Assembly: GCA_016110215.1 (NCBI GenBank)
Contig: JADWQD010000015.1
Location: 186,001-250,000 of the forward strand
Direction of reading: 5' to 3'
Length of the DNA: 64,000 nucleotides
DNA from: Capronia americana
Lineage: Eukaryota > Ascomycota > Eurotiomycetes > Chaetothyriales > Herpotrichiellaceae
Both the position numbers and the translations under genes were made by a program. Of this stretch, positions 1 through 10,910 are shown one piece after another. How positions within the stretch are numbered: position 1 is the first letter of the stretch; every line of letters starts with the position of its first letter. The notes beneath the pieces were generated by a model that saw only the letters and a program-made list of their open reading frames with translations, made no database searches and was not told the origin of the DNA.

Positions 1-114
1 AGTGGGCTGAAGAGAGAAGGCACAGGTGGACCCGAGCATAGAAGAGTGACAATTGCCTAGGGAGTATTGGGTCGACGATCTCGCTGATAGCTGCAGCCAG
101 CACCGAAGAGTCTA

Positions 115-1560
115 TCACAGACGGGCAGCCCTTCGTCTTCTCCACCACCTGATTATCCACCACGCTGTACCCGCAGTCAGCACGGTCCTGTACGCCAAGA
201 ATACTGCGATCGCCCAATTGACTCTATCATAATATCCGTATAATAACTTGCCAACAGCATGGTCAGGACTCTTGCCCACGCCAAGGCCGCCTATACCGAC
301 GCTATGCTTGTTGAAGGACGACCGTTTCGCAGATTTCTGTGTGGCAGGGGCTTCTTCAGCAGCATCCGATACCGCTATGGACGAAGACTCGGGGCCCATG
401 GCGGGCATAGATTCAGGAGACGATATCGCAATCGCCTGACTTGTGCCGTCCATAGCAGTTTGACTGGGTCGTCGTCGTTGCCGTGCCTGCTGCTGACTGT
501 ACCACGACCCGGACGAGAATGCTTCTGCAGTGTTCTTCCGGAATTGGCGGGTCATAAGATATACGATGATACGGAGGTCCGGGACCGTAAACGTGGGATA
601 TTTCCACAATGCCACCGCGTTGTAGGGTGGCAGCTGATCGAGGAGATCTGCCAACACGCCCAGGGTAAGGCCCCAGAGGATAAGTGGTTGCTGAAATGTT
701 AATAATCCGTTGTGTCCAGAGTTGGAAGAAGGGACGCCAAAGGGAGCTTGCGCCCAGCCTGATAAAGTGGAGAGGTTATCTCCTCCTTCTTTGGGTATGA
801 AATCCGGGATTGAACTGGCGTAAACCGACTCGGTGGGAAGGAGGCGGACAGCGCTGAACATCATTCTGCCCATTGTCAAGCGAATGAGTTTATGAAAGGT
901 TGGCCCAACGCGTTTCGCCCATCGGGCAGAGATGTCCACGGCCTCCCTCGTGCGAAGGGTAGGTGAGAGTAACGCTCGAAGCGAGACCCAGTGTACTGCG
1001 GCGACTTCTGTCGGCTGTGGCTGTACGGGCGGGACGTTCTTCCCCGTCAAGAGGAATATGTAGGGACACAGCACCATCAGTACATCTCTGCCCCATGATG
1101 TCGTGACCAGTCGTTCCGGCAAGTTGCCCGCTTGGAGACAGTCGGCCGTCTCCAGGTCCACGCCTATCTCTTCCCGTGTCTCCCTAATGGCCGCAGCCAA
1201 GTCATCTTCATCCTCAGGGTCTCGTTTCCCGCCTGGCAAAGCCACATGGCCGGACCATCTGTCTCCTGCCCGGCCGGCGCGTTTGATGAAGAGCAATTCA
1301 GGGTCGCCTTCCTGCACCCATTCTTGCGCAAAGAACTCTGATAGCGAGGATGGAGGGGCCGAGGGCGTGTCAACTGCTACGACCGAGGCATTGGCAGCAG
1401 GGACAGGTTTAAACGCAGGCCGAACGCGTATAATTACGGCGACACTGGCTCGCTTCTGGGAGGTGTGTGGTGGGTTTGGTACGTGCGGATAAGGGTTCTC
1501 GCTGAGTTGGACAAGGACAGATTCGAGCGCCTTGATGATCGCTCGGGAGTCTTCCGACAT
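115..1560 (-). CDS. NUDIX hydrolase with C-terminal membrane segment (CoA diphosphatase-like)
   Basis: Single-exon gene of 481 residues; the ATG at 1560 is the first in-frame ATG. The Nudix box is clear near residues 110-140: a GGKRDPEDEDD loop, then AAIRETREEIGVDL, with the REUxEExGU helix intact. The loop between the GG and the conserved Glu is one residue longer than the textbook Nudix box. A preceding WSGHVALPGGK segment resembles the peroxisomal coenzyme A diphosphatase/NUDT7-8 group, which cleaves nucleotide diphosphate linkages such as in CoA; the substrate here is inference. The C-terminal half is unlike compact Nudix enzymes: a Ser/Ala/Pro-rich linker (about 340-420) leads to a hydrophobic stretch (VNWAIAVFLAYRTVLTAG...) and a terminal run of Trp and Arg, suggesting membrane anchoring. 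It is divergent from the VTC gene. Confidence 0.85.
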   Translation of the reverse strand: MSEDSRAIIKALESVLVQLSENPYPHVPNPPHTSQKRASVAVIIRVRPAFKPVPAANASVVAVDTPSAPPSSLSEFFAQEWVQEGDPELLFIKRAGRAGDRWSGHVALPGGKRDPEDEDDLAAAIRETREEIGVDLETADCLQAGNLPERLVTTSWGRDVLMVLCPYIFLLTGKNVPPVQPQPTEVAAVHWVSLRALLSPTLRTREAVDISARWAKRVGPTFHKLIRLTMGRMMFSAVRLLPTESVYASSIPDFIPKEGGDNLSTLSGWAQAPFGVPSSNSGHNGLLTFQQPLILWGLTLGVLADLLDQLPPYNAVALWKYPTFTVPDLRIIVYLMTRQFRKNTAEAFSSGSWYSQQQARQRRRPSQTAMDGTSQAIAISSPESMPAMGPESSSIAVSDAAEEAPATQKSAKRSSFNKHSVGIGGLGVGKSPDHAVGKLLYGYYDRVNWAIAVFLAYRTVLTAGTAWWIIRWWRRRRAARL

Positions 1561-2024
1561 GATCACGGAAGAAACAAAGGCGTCGGTGTCGTCGCCTCGA
1601 AATCTCTGGCCTCAAAGGGCATTCAACACTTGAATCAACATGTCAGCCTCGTCGGCCAGAAGATGCCGAGGCTGAATCTTCAGGCTCTAACTCGAAGCAA
1701 GCTAACAGCCAATAGGAAATCGTCGGGCTAAGCGGAAAACTCCCGGGGCACGAGAGCTGAATAAAGGCTGTGATTGGTTCGTCTTTCTAACTTTGTTTTT
1801 GCTGAAGGTGGGGAGGATGGCAGGAACTGATAGCATTGTGATGTGAAGCCTGAAAGCTTGGGGGAGAAAGCTTCCCTCGGATTTGTGCCAGTTACACCGT
1901 CCACCACATATTGCGTTCTACATTGTATCTGTGCGACAGTCGCAGCCGTTGCCGTACCATTTGTATGGAGTAGCTTCTCGTTGTTCGGGCTATCGTAGCT
2001 TAACTCGGCTCACTTGCACTCAAT
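1561..2024. promoter_or_regulatory. Divergent promoter between NUDIX gene and VTC gene
   Basis: The 464-bp gap between two start codons holds no convincing ORF. A CCAAT box lies at 1709-1713 and an inverted one (ATTGG) at 1773-1777, the usual target of the CCAAT-binding HAP complex in fungi. An ATAAAG stretch follows the second CCAAT region. Assignment to either gene is inference. Confidence 0.4.
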
Positions 2025-4406
2025 ATGCGCTTCGGAAAGACCCTCTCGGACGCCATCTACCCTCCGTGGAAAGACAAGTACCTCGAGTATGACAAGATCA
2101 AGAAGCTTCTGCGTGAGGACGAAACCTCTCCTCAAGGCCGTGGCGGAGAGGGGAGCTGGACGGAACAAGATGAAGAGAACTTCGTCCACGAGCTTACCGT
2201 AGCTCAATTGGAGAAAGTGCACCAGCACCAAGTCGACACATTCAACTCGCTGCGAGACCGAACCGCCGCCTGCGAAGCCAAGCTCCCCTCTTCCGAAGGC
2301 GAAGATGCAGGAAAGGCTGACAAGGAACACAAAGAGCTGGCCAAGGAGCTGATGCCGGAGCTGGACAGCATCTCGAAAGAACTCAATGAACTTAGGAAGT
2401 TCAGCAGAATCAATTACACCGGCTTCCTCAAGGCGGCCAAGAAACATGACAGGAAGAGAGGTCTCAAGTACAGAGTGAGGCCGATACTGCAGGTTCGTCT
2501 GGCGCAGATGCCTTTCAACCAAGAAGATTACTCGCCACTACTCTTCCGCTTGTCGACGATGTATAGCTGGGCTCGCCAGACGCTCGAGGGAGAAGAAGCT
2601 GGAAAGGAGGCGGAAACAGACGTCAAGCCAACGGACGAGTACAAGGCTTTCAAGTACTGGGTCCACGTCGACAATCTTCTTGAGGTGAAAACGTATCTGC
2701 TGCGTCGCCTACCAGTCCTGGTGTACAATCCACAATCTGTCAAAGTGGTTGATTCGTCTCAGAGGGATCCCACGATAACATCCATCTACTTTGATAACAA
2801 CAACTTCGACCTCTACCAGGGAAAAGTAGAGAAAGGCACCGCAGGCGCTTCTCTCCGCATCAGATGGACAGGCCAGCTTAATGACGAGCCGGAGGTTGTC
2901 TTGGAGAAGAAGTTTGTTGACGAAGCAACCGACAGCAGCGACATCAGGATCCAGCTCAAGCCAAAGTATCTTCTTCCTTTCCTCAAAGGAGAATATAAGA
3001 TGGAGAAACAGATCACGAGACTCGAGGAAATGCTCGGCGCTGATCATGAAGAGGTCAAGGCATTCAAGGCCAACGTCGGCGAGATTCAGTCCTTTATCAC
3101 GGAGAAGAATCTCGAACCGGTCCTTCGCGCCAGTTATACCCGCACGGCATTTCAAATTCCTGGCGATGACAGGATTCGGGTATCGCTGGACACCGACCTG
3201 GCGTTCATTCGCGAGGATGCTCTAGACCCTGATCGCCCGTGCCGTGATCCTGATGACTGGCACCGCTCCGACATTGATCAGCAGAGGATGGAGTATCCGT
3301 TCTCCGCCATCAAGAAGGGGGAGATCAGCCGATTCCCCCACGCCGTGCTTGAGATCAAGGTCAAAGAGTCCAAGTACACTAAGAACAACACTTGGCTCAA
3401 TGATCTTATGAACTCGCATCTGGTCAAAGAAGAGAAGAGGTTCTCCAAATTTGTGCATGGTGTCGCTGAGCTGTTCGAAGACTATGTCAACAGTTTCCCC
3501 TTCTGGCTGAGTGACCTGGAGACAGACATCAGAAGAGATCCCGTCACTGCCTACCAGGAGGAACAGCAACGAGAGGCCAAGAAAGCTGAGGACGAGATGG
3601 CTGTCGGCAGTTTCATCGCCGGCTCCAAGCTATCCGCCAGCAAAGGCAAGGCCGCGTCCTCTCCTAGCAAGTTTCCCGAGCGCAAGTTGTCTGGAGTTCT
3701 GTCCCAATCTGTTCAATCGCAAACAAAACCGATGGCTTCGTCACAGCTCGACACCACGGCGGAGGAACGAGACGACGACGAAACCGGCGTCCAGGCGCCT
3801 GACGAAGTCGAAGTGCGGGATTCTTCCCAGGGCGGCATTCGTTCTTTCCTGCCCGGTTTCTCGAACTCGCGCTATGCCCGTCGCCACCGTCAAGGAAAGG
3901 GAGCATGGGAGAATGCTCCACTGCCGGCCGGCGTCAAGGAACCCAGCTTCTGGATCAAAGACCAGGGTGACCTGAAAGTTGAAGCCAAGGTCTGGCTTGC
4001 AAACCAGCGAACGTTCATCAAATGGCAGCACATTGCAATTCTTCTGGCCACCTTCTCACTAGCCCTGTACAATGCCGCCGGTGTCAGCAATAACATTGCC
4101 CGTGCCCTCTCAGTTGTGTACACCGGCTTTGCAATCTTTGCGTCGATCTGGGGATGGTACGTTTATATGTGGCGCACCAGGCTGATCACGGAACGCAGTG
4201 GCAAGGATTTCGACAATCCTATCGGACCTTTCGTTGTGACGATCGGGTTGGCGCTGGCGTTGATCTTGAATTTCGCTTTCAAATACAAGGCTGCGGTGAA
4301 CAACGATGGCCCGTACGGCGGCAACAACACGTACATCGGAGTTTTATCCCCAAAGATGCAGATACCGCAGGCCAGCGTAACAGAACTTCTTGTACAGGAC
4401 CTGTAG
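2025..4406 (+). CDS. VTC3: Vacuolar transporter chaperone, VTC2/VTC3-type subunit of the polyphosphate polymerase complex
   Basis: Intronless, 793 residues. The N-terminus (MRFGKTLSDAIYPPWKDKYL) starts an SPX domain running to about residue 155, which senses inositol pyrophosphates. A VTC tunnel domain (about 200-490) follows, with the SLRIRW strand, a VVLEKKF strand and AVLEIKVK. An acidic/Ser-rich linker (500-640) then leads to a C-terminal DUF202 module with three hydrophobic helices (about 670-775). The complex makes polyphosphate from ATP and moves it into the vacuole. The YPPWK start and the length match VTC2/VTC3 accessory subunits better than VTC4, whose SPX start is different; whether the tunnel domain here is active cannot be decided by eye. 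The ATG at 2025 begins the SPX domain directly. Confidence 0.92.
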   Translation: MRFGKTLSDAIYPPWKDKYLEYDKIKKLLREDETSPQGRGGEGSWTEQDEENFVHELTVAQLEKVHQHQVDTFNSLRDRTAACEAKLPSSEGEDAGKADKEHKELAKELMPELDSISKELNELRKFSRINYTGFLKAAKKHDRKRGLKYRVRPILQVRLAQMPFNQEDYSPLLFRLSTMYSWARQTLEGEEAGKEAETDVKPTDEYKAFKYWVHVDNLLEVKTYLLRRLPVLVYNPQSVKVVDSSQRDPTITSIYFDNNNFDLYQGKVEKGTAGASLRIRWTGQLNDEPEVVLEKKFVDEATDSSDIRIQLKPKYLLPFLKGEYKMEKQITRLEEMLGADHEEVKAFKANVGEIQSFITEKNLEPVLRASYTRTAFQIPGDDRIRVSLDTDLAFIREDALDPDRPCRDPDDWHRSDIDQQRMEYPFSAIKKGEISRFPHAVLEIKVKESKYTKNNTWLNDLMNSHLVKEEKRFSKFVHGVAELFEDYVNSFPFWLSDLETDIRRDPVTAYQEEQQREAKKAEDEMAVGSFIAGSKLSASKGKAASSPSKFPERKLSGVLSQSVQSQTKPMASSQLDTTAEERDDDETGVQAPDEVEVRDSSQGGIRSFLPGFSNSRYARRHRQGKGAWENAPLPAGVKEPSFWIKDQGDLKVEAKVWLANQRTFIKWQHIAILLATFSLALYNAAGVSNNIARALSVVYTGFAIFASIWGWYVYMWRTRLITERSGKDFDNPIGPFVVTIGLALALILNFAFKYKAAVNNDGPYGGNNTYIGVLSPKMQIPQASVTELLVQDL

Positions 4407-5971
4407 GTGGTCACGGATGAGAGCGCGAGGGGGCAAAGTCAAGACTGATGGACGACTATTCCGATAATTGGGTACAAAAGACCGACCAAAGTTTCGGCCA
4501 CAAGCAGTAGTGAAACTATGTATATATGAGCACTGAGAATACCTCTTACATACCAGATCGTGTTGGCGCCGGGGGCTTGGAGCACAGACTTCTATGCTTC
4601 CCCGTCCCTGTGAGTAGCCCGAATAAAAACAATCAGGACTTTACTGTAATTCCACAGAACGCTACCTCGCTTCCCACCGCACATGCGGCAGACTATACCT
4701 GCCTCTGACTTCACGCACGACCATAGAGTTAGTAAGACCGTACGTGGGCCCGCTCTCCTACACTAGGAGGATGATGGTCCGGGCTGCATCACAGTTACCC
4801 CGGTCTGGTGGCTCAGTCATACATGGTCCGTTTGGCAGAGACGAACTAGGACGAAATGAAGTAGCTCTACTTCGTATTGTCCATTGACGCCTCCGTGAAT
4901 GCCAATCAGAGTAGCACTAGAATTTCACAAGCTTGGACAAGCAGAAGGAAAGATCAGGAGGAATCGTATGTATAATGAGGAGGGAGGAGGTAAATATAGC
5001 TTGTTCGTTCAATGTTGGGCTGATATTTCTGCGAATGCTGCGTTGCGTTGCGGAGGACAGTTCGTAGGCGGCTGCTTTGTTGCTTTTGATTTTCTCTTCT
5101 CCTCTCTCTCCTCGTATTGGCATCACACGGTTTGGATCCTCTTGCAACTCGCTGTTTGTGGCTTGGACCGGAATGGTATGGTAGGGTAATGCGGAGTATG
5201 TACTCGTACTGTATCAATGGCGCGATGCTTCCTTCTCATGCCTTCCCACCACCCCCAGCTTTCGCCAGCGCGGACTTTTGGTGTCGTATCCAGTATCTCC
5301 ATCGGTTATCACAGGAATTATCTCTCCTTGTTCCTCATGGCCACAAAGCCACATTGGCGGCCCATACAGTCGAGTGAATCGGTTGGACCGTCGAATCGGT
5401 GACGAGTTGAGGCAGACGATAAGGTTTCGTGAGAGCCGCATCGCGGTGTAAAGGTCCTGCCTCCTTCAGGACAAACACATATGAGGTTGTTGATAAGTGA
5501 GACGTTGGGGCTCGACTGCCGGGCTAGAATTTTGCTGATCGATAGAGCGACCTTCACGGTCGTGTATTCTAAAGACACTTCGCGTCGCTTTCTTCTGGTC
5601 CGACGGGCAGGTAGGATATTCGAATCTTACGAGCGGTGACCCTAAGGAGTTACTGCTTCGTCCAGATTGTCTTCTCTAGCGTCTTCGCGTTCTCATGGTG
5701 TGGTCACCCTTTCATGTTGAGGTGATCGTTGGCATTTGTTGCGGTGTCAATCTGGATAGAGACGTTGGCGGTGCTGGATGTGGTTTCCATCGGGGAAACT
5801 CAATCGGAAGCCCTTAGCAGGTTGGTTTGTGAACGGGTGAGGTTCGATAGAGAGGATTGTGAGGCTTTACGTCCGGCTTATTCACCTTTAGCGGTAACGA
5901 GACTGAGACGAAGGTGAAAATTTGAGTATTTCTCTTCAGTCATGAAGACTGCAAATGTGACGATTGCTCCC
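4407..5971. other. Intergenic region between two convergent genes
   Basis: 1.56 kb between the VTC stop and the stop of the regulator on the other strand. All ORFs here are below about 100 codons and show no recognisable motif. No tRNA, repeat array or transposon end was recognised. It probably holds two 3' UTRs plus spacer. Confidence 0.5.
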
Positions 5972-7966
5972 TTAGATAACAACACCCGTGCCGCCAGGCG
6001 CTTTGTGAATCCCTTTCTCGAGCGCAGCCTCCTCCACGTCTTGAAGCTCGAACACTGGCAGTGGCTTTGTCAGATCCGGCGCATACGAGGTCGGCCGGAA
6101 GTGCTTGATCGGCTTGACCACCTGCTTATCCTCGTTGGCTGCGGACTTGGCGGTGTCGCCTCCTCTCACAGCGACAATGTCTTCCCATACCTCTTCGACG
6201 AACCTGAAGTTCAGCGAAAGAGGGTCGAAGAACTCGGCCAGCAACTGCCATACGGTGTCTAGATACTGAATGTCCGGATACAGCCACACGATCTGGCGGA
6301 TGAACCACGTTCGTTCCGGTTTCGAGCGGGCCGCCTGTGAGCCGGCCAAGAGGATGTTGAAGAACGTGGTATAGCAGATTGTACTCATTGTCGGGAGATC
6401 CATGTTGGACAGCCGGTACTGCAGTTCCAGCAGATTCGAGCGAACGATAAGCGCCGAGGTGTTGAAGCTGATGCAGTTCAGGTACCCCCAGAAGAACAAG
6501 GCGATCTGGTAGCACCGCTGCATCTCGAGATGTTCGACCTCTCCCAGCAGCGTGCTGTCGGGGTCCATCCGGGCAATGGCGGCTGCACTTTCTGGAAGCA
6601 GGCTTGAACTGGGGCTCTCTGCACGCCAGGCCAACATGCGACCTGCCAGACCTGCGCGATGGGAATACCATTCACGGTCGGAGCGCCAGAATTTTCGGTC
6701 GATCTCGACGACTTCTTTCTCGGGCCCGTCGGCCTTGTCCTTGACCATGCGAACCAGGACGACGGATCTACTGTGAAGGAAGGCACCGATGATGTTGATT
6801 TTGGAACTTGCACCGCGATTAGCCCAGACAAGCTTGATGCAGGAACCAGAGATGCTCACACTGCGAGTTCCCGACCCAGCGAACTCTGGTCCATGTCCAG
6901 GAGCAGCGCCATCCGCTTGAGGGCTTGCAAGTGCATCCTCCCGGTTTCGCCGTCCGCTAGAAGCACCTGGGTCTTTTAGCCTCTTTGCGACACACACACA
7001 TCAGTGGTTAGTCGACGCTTACCGAAAGCCGGTACAAAAACAGAATCGCCTGATAGCAAGATTCATCAATCACCTGGGCGGGGTCGCTGAGGATGGCGTT
7101 GAGCTCGGAAAGGCACTTGGTATGGAGTCTCAGCCACGGAGGTATTGTCCATGGGCAGTTCTGGCCCTTTTCAGTCTCTGGCGGCAGGACCACGCCGCGC
7201 CCACTACAACAAAAGTCAGCAATCGAAGAGCCAAACCGACTCGCTTGAGCAATACACGGCTCTTGGGCCCTTCCGGAACGAACCAAACCTCATTGGATGG
7301 ACGAAGCCTGGGGCAGTCTCACCCTCTAAGCATGCCGGACAGAAAGACCGAGGCGAATGTGGCCACAGCATAGGTGAGGCAAGGCGACGCCTGGATCTGA
7401 GCCAGGTTATCGAACCACTCCCATGACTGAAGTAGATGCGTCGCAAAGGGCCGGATGATCTTGAAATAGAAATAGAGGTTTGATTTAATCTCAATGTCGT
7501 ATTTCATGGCAGTCGAGGGGGTGAAGGTGTCGAAGAACTGTGAGCCAAGGATGGACAAGGGACAGGCAACCCATTCCTCGTAGTCTCGGCGAGCCTGTTC
7601 CCATGGTTTGACAGCGACATTGGGATTCGGTGACGCTGGTCTGATCACCGCTGTGTTGCACACCAGCGGGCCACTCTGCTCCTCGGACCTTTTGTCGTTG
7701 TCCGCCTGGTCACCGCTCAACAGCTCGGGAGGCTCCTTCCGATAGGTGCCAGTGGACAGTTTGTTGAGGTACGAAGAAGCTCCGTTCAGTATCGCCTTTG
7801 TGGTCGAATCGAGTGCCAGGTCCCGGTGGTTGGCCTTGCTCCAGTAGCGATATCGCGAAGAGATGTGCGACGTCTTGGCCGACTTGATTGCTCTGGTGGA
7901 TTTTTGGGGGTTCTTGCCGTCGCCGACGATGAACATCAACGGCGGCGGGTTCTTGCTGTGGTTCAT
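5972..7966 (-). CDS. Fungal-specific regulator of the Fungal_trans_2 type, lacking a Zn2Cys6 cluster
   Basis: Four exons give 588 residues: 7966-7323, 7203-7023, 6966-6860 and 6806-5972. Introns are 119, 56 and 53 bp, with donors GTGAGA, GTAAGC and GTGAGC; the last has a CTAAT branch site. The start (MNHSKNPPPLMFIVGDG, then a basic AIKSAKTSHISSRYRYWSK) is the usual opening of Fungal_trans_2 (DUF3468) proteins that have no DNA-binding zinc cluster. The middle and end are helical (FFDTFTPSTAMKYDIEI; ALFFWGYLNCISFNTSALIV; PERTWFIRQIVWLYPDIQYL). No upstream zinc-cluster exon was found. It shares a 725-bp promoter with the sugar transporter, so it may regulate that gene (inference). DNA contact, if any, may need a partner. 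Confidence 0.82.
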
Positions 7967-8691
7967 GGCTGCTGTCTGTGTCGCGAGTGCTCAACAGGCA
8001 GATGGCGCCGACACTGCGCCACGGTGTTCCTTGATCCCCTCCACTTGCTGCGAAGGTGTTATGCGCCGCAGATTGTTCATGCTGAACATCACCTCGCATC
8101 GACACCATGCAGATCTATCTCAGAGCTTGTCCTAGAGATCAACCGACCCGGGCTCCGAAGGTTTGCCGAACAATTGAAGCGGGACGCCTGGGCAGCCTGG
8201 GTCAGCAGAACGGGCAAAGGAAGGTTTGATCGCCATGCAAGCGCTTACTAATTCCTCGCGTAGAAGATTCAACCATGCCCCATGCGAGAGCGACGGGGTG
8301 TAACGGTCGTGCTCGATTGGCTGTCTCCCTGCTATCGTCGCACCCGTCCGCCGAGGTGTGTTCTTGTTTGTGGTTCCAGAACAACTCAGGCTCCATTCTC
8401 TCCAAGCTGCGTGTTTACGCCTTGCATAAACCCATCTGGCCTGTACTAGGATATCCAGAGACCGCCAGGCCTAGCCCATTTGGAACAACGTCTGACGGCC
8501 TCCCAACGGCCACATGGTCTGTGGATGACTAAAGCCATCGATCGCCAGGAACAAGAGGACTACTACCGCATTGGTCCGGAGATGGAAAAAGCTTATGATG
8601 CGTTGCCCTACCTGCTAGATGGGTCCTGGGTGTCCAGGTTTCATTCTCTGGAACTGAAGTCTTTGGAACTGAAGTGCAAGAAGCAGTCGCC
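7967..8691. promoter_or_regulatory. Divergent promoter between regulator and sugar transporter
   Basis: 725 bp between the start codons of the regulator (left, minus strand) and the MFS transporter (right, plus strand). The short ORFs here have no domain signal. No diagnostic binding site was identified by eye. Confidence 0.4.
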
Positions 8692-10585
8692 ATGTCGCAA
8701 CGGGGTGACTTTGGCAAGGACGCCATCCGCGACGGCGTCTATGTGACTGAGGTGAAGTCGACGGAAGTGTCGCCTACACGGCCTGCGAAACCGCAATCGT
8801 TCTTCAAGTCTCTCCGAAAGTATAGAACAGCGGTACTATGGTGTCTCTACATGCTCTGGTGCGTCCTCGCCAACAACTATGCAAAGACTGCAGGACAATC
8901 TGTGCTTGGTATCCCGCAGTTCAGGAAGGACTTTGGCAATGCCTACAATGGAAACTATGTCCTTTCCGCCAGGTGGCAGTCCGCATACTATGGTGCCCCC
9001 CAAGCAGCGTACATTCCACCTGCCTCCAAAGCCCCGGTGGAGCTGTCACTGATTGTTCTCTCGCAGATCCGTCATGGGAGCCTTGAGCGCCGCCTGGATT
9101 GCTGATAAACTCGGCCGCCGTGCGTCGCTCGGCTTCGTATTCAGCGTCAGGCTCCTCTCGGTCACTTTGGAGTACATCTCCACCACCAACGAGGTCTTCT
9201 TCGCCGGGCGCTTCCTGGGCGGCTTCTCTACCGGCGGGACCAACTCGATCTGTATGGCGTACATCGGGGAAGTCACGCCGTTGCCACTGCGTGGCGTGCT
9301 GACGGCTGCGGTGCCGATCGCCCTCATCACAGGAGCGTTGTCGTCCGCGTTGATCGTCAATTTCACAGGTGATCAGTCCACGCGCTGGGCGTATCGAATC
9401 GCCTTTGTGTCCGGCTACGGTTTCATGGGCATTGCCGCGCTGATGCTCCCCTTTATGCCGGAGTCGCCATGGTGGCTGGTCAGTCATGGCAAAACCGAAA
9501 GGGCCATGAAAGCGCTACAGGAGATTGGCTTTACCGACGACGCCGAAGCCGAAACCAAGATGGCCGAGATCAAACGTGTCCTGGCAAAGACCGAAGAAGA
9601 GACCTCCGGAGCGACATACGCCGAATGTTTCCGCCGCTCCAACCTGCGTCGAACAGTCATCGCAGCGATGCCGCTGACCATCCAGACTTTCTCCGGCGTC
9701 GCGTTCGTGGGCTCGTACAGCACGTACTACCAGCAGCTCGCCGGGTACAGCGCCGCGGCCAGCTTCAAACTGTTCATCGTGCAACAAATCCTGTCCGGCG
9801 CGGGCAACGTCGTCTCATGGTTTCTCGTCGATAGTGTCGGAAGACGGCGGTTGACGCTGTGGGGCATGATCGTGTTGACCACCCTTCTTTTGATCACTGG
9901 AGGTGAGTTTTGTCCCAGCCCTCTCTCTCACTTTGTGTGCGTATGTCTGTGTGTGTCTCTCGCTCTTTTCTGACACCACCTCGCTCTAAATCTAGGGCTC
10001 GCCGTCTCAGGCACGCCCGGCGCCATCAGAGGCACCATCGCGCTCCTCCAACTGTTCTGCTTCGTGTACAACGCCACCATCGGCGCAACGGCCTTCACCA
10101 TCATGACCGAGATCCCCACGGCCCGACTACGAGCCAAAACTGTGTCCATCTCCGTGGGCTTGCAAAGCGCTCTATTCGTAAGTGGCGGACCGAACAAATC
10201 AAATCATCCCGCATTCCTTTTTTTTTCTCTGCCCCCCCCATGATCCCGTATCAAAACTGGACTGACGGAGCGTGTGTGTGTATGTGTGTGCGAGCAGACG
10301 ATGTGGGGGTTCGTGCTTCCCTACCTGTTCAACCCGGACAAAGCCAACCTCGGCGCCAAGGTCACTTTCATCTTCGGAGCGCTCTCCGTCCTGTCGATCG
10401 TGTATTTGTGGTTCTACCAGCCCGAGTCCGCGGGGCTGAGTTATGAGAGATTGGACGAGTTGTTCATCGGCCGGGTCAAGGCGAAGATGTTCCAGGAGAA
10501 GGACGTGAGTAGATCAGGCATTGGAGGCGGGAGCGGGAACGTGAGCAGGAGCGCCAGCGAGAAGAGCAGCGACCAGATCGTCTGA
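8692..10585 (+). CDS. MFS sugar transporter (maltose/alpha-glucoside-permease type)
   Basis: Four exons, 540 residues: 8692-9008, 9067-9902, 9996-10177 and 10298-10585. Introns begin GTACAT, GTGAGT and GTAAGT. The N-terminal helix (AVLWCLYMLWCVLANNYAKT) is followed by FGNAYNGNYVLSARWQSAY. After the first splice come the A-loop signature WIADKLGRR and then GRFLGGFSTGGTN. The PESPWWL motif, the central loop, VDSVGRRRL and TEIPTARLRAKTVSI complete the usual sugar-porter order. The tail is Ser-rich and polar (cytosolic). The protein should import a sugar or glucoside by proton symport at the plasma membrane; the substrate is unknown. The ATG sits in a good context (CGCCATG). The neighbouring divergent regulator suggests joint control. 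Confidence 0.92.
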
Positions 10586-10910
10586 TGCCGTGATATCATG
10601 AATGCCGAGTCACTGTATCGAAGCGCGTGTAGAAGAAAGATTCATCCCTCCATGTCCGACTAAGAGTATATCGTAATCTCCACCGCAAAGGGGTAAGCTA
10701 CCCGTGTCACCGGTGTCTCGTAGGGCATCATACATAAATACTCCTTGTGTTGACGAGGTTTCGTTCCGTCCATTCCTCTCACGAAGAAGCTACTAAACCC
10801 GCCCAACGCCCCCGCCATGACCGCTAATTATTAAAATCAGACTCGAAAGCTACTTTATCTGTCCGTGTCATACAAACCCCTGCTGAAAACGTCCCTTCCC
10901 GCCTTTCGGG
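10586..10910. other. Intergenic region between convergent genes
   Basis: 325 bp between the transporter stop and the stop of the protease-fold gene. Nothing beyond presumed 3' UTR sequence was recognised. Confidence 0.5.

Noticed and set aside
5590..5660. Possible tRNA T-arm-like sequence (ATTCGAATC)
   Set aside because: No matching acceptor stem, D-arm or anticodon arm could be built around it.
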